Shown: in pieces, positions 23,043 through 33,681 of the stretch
Numbering within the stretch: position 1 is the stretch's first letter
Layout of the letters: every line of letters begins with the position of its first letter
Assembly (NCBI GenBank): GCA_014653985.1
Contig: JACWDT010000002.1
Location: forward strand, 62,001-126,000
Direction of reading: 5' to 3'
Origin: Pelagibacterales bacterium SAG-MED22
GTDB taxonomy: Bacteria > Pseudomonadota > Alphaproteobacteria > Pelagibacterales > Pelagibacteraceae
DNA length: 64,000 bases
The notes under the pieces: model-generated
Database searches by the model: none
What the model was told of the DNA's origin: nothing
Seen by the model: the letters and a program-made list of their open reading frames with translations, nothing else
Translations under genes and position numbers: made by a program

Positions 23043-24155
23043 ATGGCATCAAAAAATTTTGCCTTTAAAGTTCTAAAAAAAAATAAGTTTGCTAGATCAG
23101 GTGTTATAGAAACACATCGTGGAAGAATAAATACCCCAGCTTTTATGCCAGTTGGTACACAGGCAACTGTTAAAGCTTGTAAAATTGAAGACATAAAAAA
23201 AACTGGTTCTCAAATAATTTTGTCTAACACTTACCATTTAATGATTAGACCAGGTGTTGAACGAATTAAATCTGCTGGTGGCCTACATAAATTTATGAAT
23301 TGTGATTTACCAATTTTAACAGACTCTGGTGGCTTTCAAGTAATGTCTCTTTCTAAATTAAATAAAATTGATCGTGAAAAAGGAGCTATATTTAATTCAC
23401 ATGTAGATGGTAAAAAATTTTACTTAAGCCCTGAAGAAAGTATAAGAATTCAACTAGGGTTAAATTCTGATATCGTTATGATTATGGATGAGTGTCCAAA
23501 AAAAACAAAAGATTATGATTTAATAAAAAAATCTATGGATTTATCTTTGTATTGGGCAGAAAGGTCAAAAAAGGCATTTGGTATAAATCCACATAAAGCT
23601 TTATTTGGTATTGTGCAAGGAGGGTTATTCAAGGATTTGCGAATTAAGTCATTAAATGAATTAATGAATATAGGTTTTGACGGTTATGCATTAGGGGGAC
23701 TTGCCGTTGGTGAAACTCAACAAGAAATGTTTGCAGTTTTAGATGATGTAAAAGAACATCTGCCTGATGAAAAACCTCATTATTTGATGGGTGTTGGTAC
23801 ACCCTCCGATATTCTTGGAGCTGTCAAACGTGGTATTGATATGTTTGATTGTGTTCTGCCTACTAGATCTGGAAGAACTGGACTTGCCTTTACTTGGGAA
23901 GGAAGAATAAATATAAAAAATAATAAATATCAAAACGATAATACACCTTTGGATTCTAATTGTGATAATTTAAGCCTCAATAAATATTCTAAAAATTATC
24001 TAAACCATCTTTTTAATACAAATGAAATACTGGCTTCAATGCTATTGACACTACACAATATCAACTTTTATCAAGAATTAATGTCTTCTATTAGAGACAA
24101 TATTGAGGCAGGTACGTTTGATAAATTTCATGATAAATACATAGATAAGTTGTAG
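23043..24155 (+). CDS. tgt: Queuine tRNA-ribosyltransferase
   Basis: TPAFMPVGTQATVKA, LTDSGGFQVMSL, MGVGTPSDILGAV, FDCVLPTRSGRTG. Confidence 0.95.
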   Translation: MASKNFAFKVLKKNKFARSGVIETHRGRINTPAFMPVGTQATVKACKIEDIKKTGSQIILSNTYHLMIRPGVERIKSAGGLHKFMNCDLPILTDSGGFQVMSLSKLNKIDREKGAIFNSHVDGKKFYLSPEESIRIQLGLNSDIVMIMDECPKKTKDYDLIKKSMDLSLYWAERSKKAFGINPHKALFGIVQGGLFKDLRIKSLNELMNIGFDGYALGGLAVGETQQEMFAVLDDVKEHLPDEKPHYLMGVGTPSDILGAVKRGIDMFDCVLPTRSGRTGLAFTWEGRINIKNNKYQNDNTPLDSNCDNLSLNKYSKNYLNHLFNTNEILASMLLTLHNINFYQELMSSIRDNIEAGTFDKFHDKYIDKL

Positions 24156-24238
24156 TAGAATTTAATATTTGCCTAAATTGACATTTGAAAAAATAAAATA
24201 AATCTGTATATAACAATCATTCAGTTTGAATAAATTGG

Positions 24239-24314
<76 letters not shown>

Positions 24315-24322
24315 TAATTCTT

Positions 24323-25150
24323 CTAAACTGTCTTAATTGGCGGATAATCTAAAATCACTTGGTTCATTTTTTCATTTAAATCTTTGATTCTATTATCAGA
24401 AGAAGGGTGGGTGCTCATAAATTCATGGGGTTCTTTTCCTTTATTAAGTTTTTTCATTCTCTCCCAAATTTTTACTGTCTCTCTTATATCATAACCAGAT
24501 AGAGATGAAAATATCATACCTAAATAGTCTGCTTCGCTTTCTTGTTTTCTGTTAAAAGGATTTAAAATTCCCAATTGAGCCAATAAACCAACAGTGTTCA
24601 TGCCTGTTGTTCTGTTGATATCTGAAAGCACTCCACCTGAGGCAATATCAATTATCTTTGTTCCAACATTTAATAAAGTTCCTCTGCTAGCTCTTTCAAC
24701 TGAATGTTTTGCAACAGCATGGGCAATTTCATGTCCCATAACAGCAGCTAAACCATCGGTATTTTTTGTTGCTTCAAGAATACCTGTGTATACAGCAATC
24801 TTTCCACCCGGCATACACCAAGCGTTTCTAACTTTTTTTTTATCTATTAAAATATATTCCCAATCAAAATTAGCAGTAGGATCGTTTAAACCTTCTCGAT
24901 CAAAATATTCAGATATAGAATTTTCCATTTTTCTTCCAATCTGTTTAATTTCATTAAGAGTTTTTTTATCATCACTCATGTTTTCTTTTTCTTTAACTTT
25001 TTCATAAATTTGTGCTGCTTGAGCATTTAGCTTAGCTTCAGAAACAATTTTTAATTGTTTTCTCTCAGTAATCGGTGCGGTAGTACAAGAGGGCAAGAAA
25101 TATCCACAACAACTACAACCAACATAAGATAAAAATTTTCTTCTATTCAT
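24323..25150 (-). CDS. M48-family metalloprotease, lipoprotein
   Basis: HEIAH zinc motif (MGHEIAHAVAKH), lipobox-like CSCCGYFLPSC, ESEADYLG. Confidence 0.9.
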   Translation of the reverse strand: MNRRKFLSYVGCSCCGYFLPSCTTAPITERKQLKIVSEAKLNAQAAQIYEKVKEKENMSDDKKTLNEIKQIGRKMENSISEYFDREGLNDPTANFDWEYILIDKKKVRNAWCMPGGKIAVYTGILEATKNTDGLAAVMGHEIAHAVAKHSVERASRGTLLNVGTKIIDIASGGVLSDINRTTGMNTVGLLAQLGILNPFNRKQESEADYLGMIFSSLSGYDIRETVKIWERMKKLNKGKEPHEFMSTHPSSDNRIKDLNEKMNQVILDYPPIKTV

Positions 25151-25180
25151 AAGTGTATAAATTGATAATATTACAATATC

Positions 25181-25258
25181 ATGAATCTTAATAATAAAAT
25201 TTTAATTGTTTTGTTTATCATTGCAATTATTTTTGTTATTTATTCAAGTTATAATTAG
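25181..25258 (+). CDS. Putative 25-aa single-TM micropeptide
   Basis: ATG...TAG: MNLNNKILIVLFIIAIIFVIYSSYN; ends 4 bp before the DUF502 start; not in ORF track. Confidence 0.35.
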   Translation: MNLNNKILIVLFIIAIIFVIYSSYN

Positions 25259-25262
25259 ACCT

Positions 25263-25877
25263 ATGGCTAAAAAAAATTCAAAAAAATCATTATCTTTAAC
25301 ATTAAGAAACTATTTTATAGCAGGTGTAGTTGTTTTAATACCAATTGGTTTTACCCTGTATCTTAGTAAAATTCTTATTGGTATTTCATCAAATTTAATA
25401 CCAGCAAATATTAATCCTAATAGTTATTTGCCCTTTAATATACCTGGTGTTGAAATAATTATTTCAATCATATTTATTACTTTTGTTGGTGGTTTGTCAC
25501 TTTCTTTTTTTGGAAGAAGAATTTTAAAATTAATTGATGATCTATTTAAAAGAATTCCTTTTTTAAGAACTGTTTATTCGGCAATAGTTCAAATGACTGA
25601 AACATTTTCTAAAAAAGATAACGGTCAAAAAAGTGTTGTGTTAATCGAATATCCTAGAAAAGGGGTTTGGGCTGTTGGTTTTGCAACTAAAGAAAATACT
25701 GGAGAGATGGCTCAAAAAACTAATATGAAACTAGTAAATGTTTTTGTTCCCACAACCCCAAATCCTACAAGTGGATTTTTACTAATGTTTCCTGTTGAAG
25801 ATGTTATCTATTTAAATATGTCATTTGAAGAGGCCTCTAAATTTATAGTGTCTGCAGGAACGTCATCAAAGACCTAA
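25263..25877 (+). CDS. DUF502-family membrane protein
   Basis: Two TM helices, FKRIPFLRTVYSAIVQ, PTTPNPTSGFLLMFP; start at internal Met (MAKKNSKK). Confidence 0.88.
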   Translation: MAKKNSKKSLSLTLRNYFIAGVVVLIPIGFTLYLSKILIGISSNLIPANINPNSYLPFNIPGVEIIISIIFITFVGGLSLSFFGRRILKLIDDLFKRIPFLRTVYSAIVQMTETFSKKDNGQKSVVLIEYPRKGVWAVGFATKENTGEMAQKTNMKLVNVFVPTTPNPTSGFLLMFPVEDVIYLNMSFEEASKFIVSAGTSSKT

Positions 25878-27925
25878 GCAATATCATTGATAATATCTGC
25901 TCTATCGTAAAGCTTAATAAGTGGCTTAAACTTACTAATATCTTCATTAGTGTTTTCGATTCTTTTTATTTCTTTTTCAGCAAGTAAAAAAAGATCACTA
26001 TTATGAATAGGGTCAGCTAATTTAAAATTTTTAATACCACTCTGTTTAAAGCCAAGTAGGTCTCCAAAACCTCTAATTTTCATATCTTCTTCAGATATAA
26101 AAAAACCATCATTACTTTGTTTTAATATATTAATTCTTTTTTTTGCATTTTCAGATAAATTTGACTTGAACATTAATATACATGTTGACTCTTTATCTCC
26201 TCGACCAACACGACCTCTTAGCTGGTGTAGCTGTGATAAACCAAACTTGTTTGCATTTTCAATAATTATTACATTTGCATTAGGAAAGTCAATTCCAACT
26301 TCAATAATTGTTGTTGAAACAAGAATTTTAAATTTATTTTTTTGAAAATTATTTAATATTTTTTCTTTTTCATTTATTTCAGTTTTTCCATGTAATAGTA
26401 AAACTTGATTTGGAAATAATTTTTTTAAAAATTCAAATTTATTAACGGCGGAAGTATGATCTAATTTTTTAGACTCTTCTATTAAAGGACATACCCAAAA
26501 AATTTGATTTCCTGAATTTATCTCTTTTTTAATAAATTTAAGTACATCGTCAATTTTGCTCTCTAATTTACTGTATGTTTTAATTGGTTTTCTAGATTTA
26601 GGTTTTTCCTTTATTATTGATAAATCCATATCACCATAAATTGTCATGGTTAAAGTTCGCGGTATTGGTGTAGCTGTCATCAACAAAATATCACAATCAT
26701 CACCACCTTTATCAGATAGTTTTTTTCTTTGATTAACTCCAAACTTGTGTTGTTCATCGATAATAATTAATCCAAGTTTTTTATAGCTGACTTTTTTTTG
26801 AAATATTGCGTGAGTTCCAATTATTATATCTATTTTATTATTTTTTAATTTCTCTAAAATTACTTTTTTATTTTTATAATCAGATTTTCCTGAAATTAAT
26901 TCAATTTTTTTACTAGCGGGAAAAATTTCTCTCGCTAAATTATAATGCTGACGTGCTAATATTTCTGTAGGAGCCATAAAGGCAACTTGGTATCCTGCAT
27001 TTATAGTGTTGTAGGCTGAAAGAAGTGCAATAATTGTTTTACCACTTCCAACATCACCTTGTAAAAGTCTAAACATTTTAGTCGATGTACTTAAATCTTT
27101 ATTAATTTCTTTTAGGGAATTTACTTGGTCATTTGTTAAAGAAAAACTTAACTTATTTATTAAATCATTTTGTAAATTAAAATTAATTTTTTTTTTCCTT
27201 TTTTTAATTTTTTTAATTTTTTTTCTTATTTCTGAATTTACTAAAAAAGTTGAAAATATTTCGTCATAAGCAAGTCTCTGATAAAAATTATCTCTATATT
27301 TCCCAATATTCTCTGGTTTGTGAAGTTCCACAATGGAATTATTCCAACTTAAATTTCCAAATTTTTTAATAATTTGTTTAGAATGCCACTCATCTAACGA
27401 AGGTAATTTACTAATAATTTGGTTAATAATTTTATTATAAACTTTTTCAGATATACCTTCTGTTAAAGAGTAGTGATTATACACTTGTTTTATTAGAGAA
27501 GAGTCTTCAGATATATATTTTGGGTTTGTTAATTGATGTTTGTTTTTAAAATAACTAATTTTTCCACTTATAGTTATTTCCTTACCCAGTGGGAGAATTT
27601 TTTTTACATATCCCTCGTAACTATTAAAAAAAACACAATCTAATTTTCCAGAGTCATCTGAACAAATAACTCTATTGGGTAAATTTCTTATTCTAGGAAA
27701 TAAATATTTTTGAGGTGTAACTGTAACAGTTTGATTCTCACCAATTTTAAGATCTTTTATTTTCGACGATAAACTTCTATCCGTATAAGATTTTGGAAGC
27801 TTCCACAAAATATCAAATAAATTATTAATATTTTTTTTTTTAAGTAAATTTGTTGTTTTAACTCCGACACCTTTTAATGCTGTTAAATCTGATAATAAAT
27901 ATTTATAATTACTTTTAATATCCAT
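25874..27925 (-). CDS. recG: ATP-dependent DNA helicase RecG
   Basis: RLLQGDVGSGKT, DEQHKFGV, MTATPIPRTL, LHQLRGRVGRG. Confidence 0.96.
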   Translation of the reverse strand: MDIKSNYKYLLSDLTALKGVGVKTTNLLKKKNINNLFDILWKLPKSYTDRSLSSKIKDLKIGENQTVTVTPQKYLFPRIRNLPNRVICSDDSGKLDCVFFNSYEGYVKKILPLGKEITISGKISYFKNKHQLTNPKYISEDSSLIKQVYNHYSLTEGISEKVYNKIINQIISKLPSLDEWHSKQIIKKFGNLSWNNSIVELHKPENIGKYRDNFYQRLAYDEIFSTFLVNSEIRKKIKKIKKRKKKINFNLQNDLINKLSFSLTNDQVNSLKEINKDLSTSTKMFRLLQGDVGSGKTIIALLSAYNTINAGYQVAFMAPTEILARQHYNLAREIFPASKKIELISGKSDYKNKKVILEKLKNNKIDIIIGTHAIFQKKVSYKKLGLIIIDEQHKFGVNQRKKLSDKGGDDCDILLMTATPIPRTLTMTIYGDMDLSIIKEKPKSRKPIKTYSKLESKIDDVLKFIKKEINSGNQIFWVCPLIEESKKLDHTSAVNKFEFLKKLFPNQVLLLHGKTEINEKEKILNNFQKNKFKILVSTTIIEVGIDFPNANVIIIENANKFGLSQLHQLRGRVGRGDKESTCILMFKSNLSENAKKRINILKQSNDGFFISEEDMKIRGFGDLLGFKQSGIKNFKLADPIHNSDLFLLAEKEIKRIENTNEDISKFKPLIKLYDRADIINDIA

Positions 27926-27947
27926 ATTAAATTAATATATTCTAATA

Positions 27948-28205
27948 ATGACTATCAATATAGATGAATTAAAAAAAAAAATTATTTATAGATCTAATTA
28001 TCGTGGTACGAAAGAAATGGATAAACTTTTGGGCACATTTACAAAAAAAAATATTAATTATTTGAATTATGAAGATTTAATTGATTTAGAAAAATTACTC
28101 AATATTGACGATACAAATTTGTATAATTTTTATATCGGTGCTGAAACTGATTTTGAAATAGAAAATAATAAGGTAAATTTACTTTTTAAAAATTTTAAAT
28201 ATTAA
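27948..28205 (+). CDS. sdhE: Succinate dehydrogenase assembly factor SdhE-like
   Basis: 85 aa with YRGTKEMDKLLG motif; adjacent to recG. Confidence 0.85.
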   Translation: MTINIDELKKKIIYRSNYRGTKEMDKLLGTFTKKNINYLNYEDLIDLEKLLNIDDTNLYNFYIGAETDFEIENNKVNLLFKNFKY

Positions 28206-28209
28206 ATAA

Positions 28210-28299
28210 TGGCGGAGAGACTGGGATTCGAACCCAGGAAAGAGTTGCCCCTTTGCCGGTTTTCAAGACCGGTGCTTTCAACCGCTCAGCCATCTCTCC
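28210..28299 (-). tRNA. tRNA-Ser(TGA), CCA encoded
   Basis: 90 nt, acceptor ggagaga/tctctcc, loop cTTGAaa, long variable arm. Confidence 0.95.
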
Positions 28300-28386
28300 G
28301 TTCGCAAGGTTTTATAATTATAATTATTTAATTCAACCTTAAAATAGTCTATTAAAAACTAATAAAGACTAATTCCATTAAATCTT

Positions 28387-29265
28387 ATGAACAAAGAATT
28401 CAATAAGGGGTTACTACTCGCTGGTTCTGGCTCATTTTGGTGGGGGTTTATAGGTGTTATTTATTTTAAATCCATCACTTATATTGGTCATATAGAACTT
28501 GTTGTTCATAGATGTCTTTGGTCAACTGTAACATTAATAATAACTACCTTTTTTTTTTCTAAATGGCATATTTTTTTCGAAATTATAAAAAATAAAAAAA
28601 ATATAATTTATCTTTTTTTTTCAGGTAGCTTGATTTTTATAAATTGGGCAGCTTGGATTTATGCAATAGCAACAAATAGAATTATTGATGCTAGCTTTGG
28701 CTATTTTATAATGCCAATTCTTAGTGTGATGCTAGGGTATATTTTTTTTAAGGAAGTTCTTAACAAGAAGAGAATTTTTTCAATTATATTGGTTATATTA
28801 TCTATTCTTTACTTAATTATAATGAGTTATAAATCTTTACCCTGGTTAGGTTTGATCGTAGCGTTCAGTTGGGGTTTTTATAATCTTTTTAGAAAAAAAA
28901 TTAATGTTGATACTGATGTTGGTTTACTAATAGAGAGCTTATTTATATTGCCATTTGCTGTTGCTGCATTCTATTTAATATCAATTAATGGATTTAACGA
29001 TTTTAAAATTGAAGACCCCTCAATGATGCTTTTAATTTTTTTGGCAGGACCAATGACTGTAATACCTCTTTTTTTATATGTAAGGGGTGTAGAGTTGTGT
29101 GGGCTAGGTCCAACAGGTATGATTTTTTATATAACTCCAACTTTACAATTTTTACTAGGTTTTTTTTACTATGACGAGGTTTTTTCATTTAATAAATTAG
29201 TTAGTTTTATTTTTATTTGGATTGCTGTAATTGTATATTTGAAAGATTTACATGAAAATAACTAA
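28387..29265 (+). CDS. rarD: RarD-type EamA transporter
   Basis: About 10 TM; N-terminal RarD pattern (WGFIGVIYFK...E...HR..WS). Confidence 0.88.
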   Translation: MNKEFNKGLLLAGSGSFWWGFIGVIYFKSITYIGHIELVVHRCLWSTVTLIITTFFFSKWHIFFEIIKNKKNIIYLFFSGSLIFINWAAWIYAIATNRIIDASFGYFIMPILSVMLGYIFFKEVLNKKRIFSIILVILSILYLIIMSYKSLPWLGLIVAFSWGFYNLFRKKINVDTDVGLLIESLFILPFAVAAFYLISINGFNDFKIEDPSMMLLIFLAGPMTVIPLFLYVRGVELCGLGPTGMIFYITPTLQFLLGFFYYDEVFSFNKLVSFIFIWIAVIVYLKDLHENN

Positions 29266-30256
29266 GTATTTATTTATCATCCTACTCACTTTTAACGCAA
29301 ATGTTTATGCTGATATTAATACAGAGTTCGAAAATTGGAAAAAAAATTTTAAAAAAATAGCGCTTGCAAATAATATTTCCGAAAAAACTTTTGATAAAGT
29401 TATGTCTAATACAAAATTTCTTCCTAACGTAATTAAATATGATAGGTTTCAACCTGAGTTTTATGAGGATACAAAAACTTATATTTCAAAAAGAACTTCT
29501 GACAAGAAGGTTTCTAAAGGATTATCATTTTATAAAAAAAATTCAAATCTAGTCAAATCAGTAGAAAATAAATTTAATGTAGAACAAGAATTGCTAATAT
29601 CATTAATGGGTATTGAAACAAATTTTGGAACTTATGTTGGAAAAATGGATATTTTATCATCTCTTGCTACATTAAGTTTTGATCAAAGAAGGTCAGAGTT
29701 TTTCTCAAATGAACTATTAATACTTTTAAATCTGATTGAAAAACAGCAGGTTAACTATGAAACACTCTTTGGATCCTGGGCTGGTGCATTTGGTTTTTTT
29801 CAATTTATGCCTTCTACGATGAAAAACTATGCAATAGATTATGATAACAATGGTTCAATTGATTTAAAAAATAACAAAGATGCATATGCGTCAGCTGGAA
29901 ACTACTTAAATCAAATTGGTTGGAAAGCTGGTCAACCTTGTTTTTTAAGAGTTAATTTATCTAATGATATACCAAAAAAATATTTAAATGTTTCAGCAAA
30001 GAAACTGCATAATAAACAAAAATTAAAATCGTTTGGTAAATTTATTACAAATTTTGACGATATTGAAAATAAATATGAAAATCTTCAAGTAGCTATAATT
30101 ACACCCGATAAAGATATAATACCTGATGCTGACACATTAAATCCAGCATTTATTGTTTTTGATAATTATGAAATTATACTACAATGGAACAGATCATTAA
30201 GATTTGCGTTAGCTGTTTGTACTTTAAAAGATAAATTTAAAAATGAACTTCAATAA
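29252..30256 (+). CDS. mltB: Lytic murein transglycosylase (MltB family)
   Basis: Signal peptide; GIETNFG, WAGAFGFFQFMPST. Confidence 0.92.
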   Translation: MKITKYLFIILLTFNANVYADINTEFENWKKNFKKIALANNISEKTFDKVMSNTKFLPNVIKYDRFQPEFYEDTKTYISKRTSDKKVSKGLSFYKKNSNLVKSVENKFNVEQELLISLMGIETNFGTYVGKMDILSSLATLSFDQRRSEFFSNELLILLNLIEKQQVNYETLFGSWAGAFGFFQFMPSTMKNYAIDYDNNGSIDLKNNKDAYASAGNYLNQIGWKAGQPCFLRVNLSNDIPKKYLNVSAKKLHNKQKLKSFGKFITNFDDIENKYENLQVAIITPDKDIIPDADTLNPAFIVFDNYEIILQWNRSLRFALAVCTLKDKFKNELQ

Positions 30257-31004
30257 AATTTTAACTATATTTTTAATTTTTTTTTTAACAGCTTGTCAAC
30301 AATTTGATGATGAAAAGAAAGTAATAAATTACTCCAATTTTCTAAAATATAGTAACACAGGATTTACTTTAATTTATGACGAACAGCTTAAAAAAGATAA
30401 TAAAATATCAAAAAAAATTGATGATAGAGCTTTAGTTATTTTTCATAAAAAAATTAAAAAAAATTCTTTTGTAAAAATTACCAATCCAGTAAATAATAAA
30501 TCTATTATTGCTAAAGTTATTTCAAATAACGCTCAATTTTCTGACTTTTATAATTCAGTAATAACATCAAGAATTGCTAATGAGCTATCTATTGATTTAG
30601 ACGAGCCTTTTGTTGATCTTGTTCTCATTTCTGAAAATTCCACATTTATTGCCAAAAAAGCAAAAACATTTGATGAAGAAAAAAAAGTAGCTGAAAAGGC
30701 ACCTGTTGATGGCATTATTATTGACAATCTGGGTGCTGACTTAAATAAAAAAAATAAAGTAAAAAAACATAAATTTTTATATTCAATAAAGATTGCTGAT
30801 TTTTATTATAAAGACTCAGCAGAAAATATGATCTTAAGAATTAAAAAAGAGACAAATTTGAAAAATCCATTAATAAAAAAACTTTCGAAGACTAAATATA
30901 GGGTATTATTAGGACCATTTAGTGATATAAAAAAACTTGAAGAGTCATTTGATAAAATAAAATTATTAGAATTTGAAAACTTAGAAATATTAAAAGATGC
31001 TTAA
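30243..31004 (+). CDS. Lipoprotein with degenerate RlpA-like domain and C-terminal SPOR-like domain
   Basis: Lipobox FFLTAC; DPBB-like FVKITNPVNNKSIIAKV; C-terminal YRVLLGPFSDIKKLEE SPOR pattern; between mltB and dacA. Confidence 0.7.
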   Translation: MNFNKILTIFLIFFLTACQQFDDEKKVINYSNFLKYSNTGFTLIYDEQLKKDNKISKKIDDRALVIFHKKIKKNSFVKITNPVNNKSIIAKVISNNAQFSDFYNSVITSRIANELSIDLDEPFVDLVLISENSTFIAKKAKTFDEEKKVAEKAPVDGIIIDNLGADLNKKNKVKKHKFLYSIKIADFYYKDSAENMILRIKKETNLKNPLIKKLSKTKYRVLLGPFSDIKKLEESFDKIKLLEFENLEILKDA

Positions 31005-32148
31005 TAAAATATTATTTTATATTTTTCTTAATTCATTTTTCTTCTCAATTTCTCATGCTAATTTTGACGTAAAAGCAAGAACTGCAATATTACAGGATTA
31101 TTATTCAGGAGAAATTTTGTATGAAAAAGAACCAGATAGATCTATTTATCCTGCTTCAATGACTAAAATCATGACTTCAATAATCGCTTTTGACTTAATC
31201 AAATCAGGTGATTTAAGTTTTGATGAAAAATTTATTATTTCAGAAAAGGCTTGGAGATTGTCCACTGCTGGTTATTCCTCTATGTTTATTATGGTTGGAG
31301 ATCAAGTTTCAGTTGAAAATTTGCTTAAAGGTATAATTATTGCCTCAGGTAATGACGCATGTATAGCTTTAGCAGAGGGTATAGCTGGTACAGAAGAAGA
31401 ATTTGCTTTGTTAATGACAGCAAAAGCAAGAGAAATAGGAATGGAAAATACGAATTTTACAAATTCTTCAGGGATTAATGATCCTGATAACTATTCTACC
31501 GTGAGAGATATAATGATTATGTCTAGATATTTAATTGAAAAACACCCTGAGTTTTACAAAATGTTTGCCGAAAAAGAATTTACTTGGGATCGCACCGGTG
31601 GTGATCCAATTACACAAGGTAACAGAAACCCTCTCTTATATAAAAACCTTGGAGCAGATGGGATTAAAACCGGATATCTTGCTGTTGAAAAATATTCTTT
31701 AGCCTCATCTATAGAGCGAAACGGTAGAAGACTGATAGCAGTAGGCAGTGGTTTTAATACAAAAAATGCAAGATCCAAAGAAAGCACAAAGCTTTTAACA
31801 TACGGCTTAACTAACTATGATTTGGTTGAAATAGCAAAAACAAATAAGCCTTTTCAAAAAATTAATGTCTGGCTTGGTAAACAAGATTCAGTAGATGCTT
31901 ACACTGATCAAGATATTTATAAAACTATCAAAAAAGCTAAAAAAAAATTATTGAAAGTTTCTGTCAAATATGAAGGACCAGTAGAGGCTCCAATTCAAAA
32001 AGATCAGAAAATAGCAACATTAAGAGTAGTATACGACCAAGAATTAGTTGGTGAATATGATCTTTTGTCGTCAAAAGACGTTAAAAAAGTAAATTTTATA
32101 TCCAGATTAATTAAATCAATAAACTATTTAATCTGGGGTGATGTCTAA
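30997..32148 (+). CDS. dacA: D-alanyl-D-alanine carboxypeptidase
   Basis: SxxK (SMTKIMTS), SGN (ASGNDA), KTG motifs. Confidence 0.94.
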   Translation: MLNKILFYIFLNSFFFSISHANFDVKARTAILQDYYSGEILYEKEPDRSIYPASMTKIMTSIIAFDLIKSGDLSFDEKFIISEKAWRLSTAGYSSMFIMVGDQVSVENLLKGIIIASGNDACIALAEGIAGTEEEFALLMTAKAREIGMENTNFTNSSGINDPDNYSTVRDIMIMSRYLIEKHPEFYKMFAEKEFTWDRTGGDPITQGNRNPLLYKNLGADGIKTGYLAVEKYSLASSIERNGRRLIAVGSGFNTKNARSKESTKLLTYGLTNYDLVEIAKTNKPFQKINVWLGKQDSVDAYTDQDIYKTIKKAKKKLLKVSVKYEGPVEAPIQKDQKIATLRVVYDQELVGEYDLLSSKDVKKVNFISRLIKSINYLIWGDV

Positions 32149-32752
32149 AAAACCTATAATTGTTTTTGAGGGAATTGAGGGTAGTGGAAAAAGTTTCCAT
32201 TTAGCTTCTGTTGCAAGATATTTAAAGCAAAAAAAAATCAGCTTTATTAAAATACGAGAACCTGGTGGCAGTCTTAATTCTGAAAAGATCAGGAAACTAA
32301 TGTTAAATAATAAATCAAATTTTAATAAGAATACAGATCTATTGTTATTTTTATCATCAAGAAGCGAGAATATAAGTTTAATAAAAAAAAATTATAATAA
32401 AAAAATTATTCTTATTGATAGGTTTAGAGACTCAACTATTGCATATCAACATTATGGTATGGGTGTTAATTTGAAATTAATCAATTTATTAAATAATTAT
32501 TTACTTAAAAATATCAAAATAAATTTTACTTTCTTAAATATAGTAAATAATAAAAACTTATTTTTAAGACTTAAAAAAAGAAAATCTCTTAATAGGTATG
32601 ATAAATTTGACTCAGCGTTTTATAGTAAAGTGCAAAAAGGTTTTATTAAATTAGCTAACTCAAAAAAAAATTCATATATGATAATTAATTCAAATTTAGA
32701 AATTGAGAAAAATCGAAAATCAATATTAGATAAAATAAAAAAATTAATTTAG
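32138..32752 (+). CDS. tmk: Thymidylate kinase
   Basis: FEGIEGSGKSFHL, REPGGS, DRFRDSTIAYQ. Confidence 0.93.
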   Translation: MMSKKPIIVFEGIEGSGKSFHLASVARYLKQKKISFIKIREPGGSLNSEKIRKLMLNNKSNFNKNTDLLLFLSSRSENISLIKKNYNKKIILIDRFRDSTIAYQHYGMGVNLKLINLLNNYLLKNIKINFTFLNIVNNKNLFLRLKKRKSLNRYDKFDSAFYSKVQKGFIKLANSKKNSYMIINSNLEIEKNRKSILDKIKKLI

Positions 32753-32757
32753 TATAT

Positions 32758-33681
32758 ATGGAATCTTCATTTCAACAAAGTTTATTTGGACATTATGAAA
32801 TTTTTGACAAATTCAAAAATTTATATTTAAGCAAAAAGTTTCCTAATAAAATAATTTTATCGGGTGAGAAGGGTATAGGTAAATGTACCTTAGCTTATCA
32901 TTTAATTAATTATACTTTATCCCTAAATGAAGATCATAGTTATGATACGAAAAATTATAAAATTAATAGTGAAAATAAATCTTTTAAGTTAATTAAGAAT
33001 AAATCAAATCCTAATTTTAATCACATTGATGTTGAGGAAGGAAAAAAAAATATTGATATTAATCAAATCAGAGATCTAATTTCCAATTTAAACAAAACAT
33101 CATTTAACAAAAACCAAAGGTTTGTCTTGATTGATAATATTAATTTACTTAACCTCAATTCTGTTAATGCGTTACTCAAAATAATTGAAGAACCAAATGA
33201 TAATATAAACTTTATCTTAATAAATAATAATAAACGAGTACTTCCTACCTTAAAATCGAGATGTATAAATTTTAAAATCTCTCTTTCTCGAAATCAAACT
33301 ATTCAAATAGCTAAAAAGATTATAAATCAAGATATTTACGATGTATTCAATGAAGAATTAATTAATTATTATACTACACCTGGACAATTATTAAAAATTT
33401 TAAAAGTTTCAGAAGAGTTTAAAATAGATGTAAAAAATTTGTCATTAAAAAATTTTTTATCATTAATAATTAAAAATAAACTTTACAAAAAAGATAAAAG
33501 ATTGATCGAATTAACCTACTCATTTATTGAAAATTACTTTAGGAGTAAAGTTAATATTAAAAATGTTGAAATATTAAATTTTTATAACCTTTTTTTAAAA
33601 AAAATTTTAAATACTAAAATTTATAATTTAGACGAAGAAACTCTTTTTATGGAATTTGAAGATCGAATATTAAATGGATAA
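32758..33681 (+). CDS. holB: DNA polymerase III subunit delta'
   Basis: SGEKGIGKCTLAYHL, NALLKIIEEPNDN, LPTLKSRC. Confidence 0.9.
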   Translation: MESSFQQSLFGHYEIFDKFKNLYLSKKFPNKIILSGEKGIGKCTLAYHLINYTLSLNEDHSYDTKNYKINSENKSFKLIKNKSNPNFNHIDVEEGKKNIDINQIRDLISNLNKTSFNKNQRFVLIDNINLLNLNSVNALLKIIEEPNDNINFILINNNKRVLPTLKSRCINFKISLSRNQTIQIAKKIINQDIYDVFNEELINYYTTPGQLLKILKVSEEFKIDVKNLSLKNFLSLIIKNKLYKKDKRLIELTYSFIENYFRSKVNIKNVEILNFYNLFLKKILNTKIYNLDEETLFMEFEDRILNG

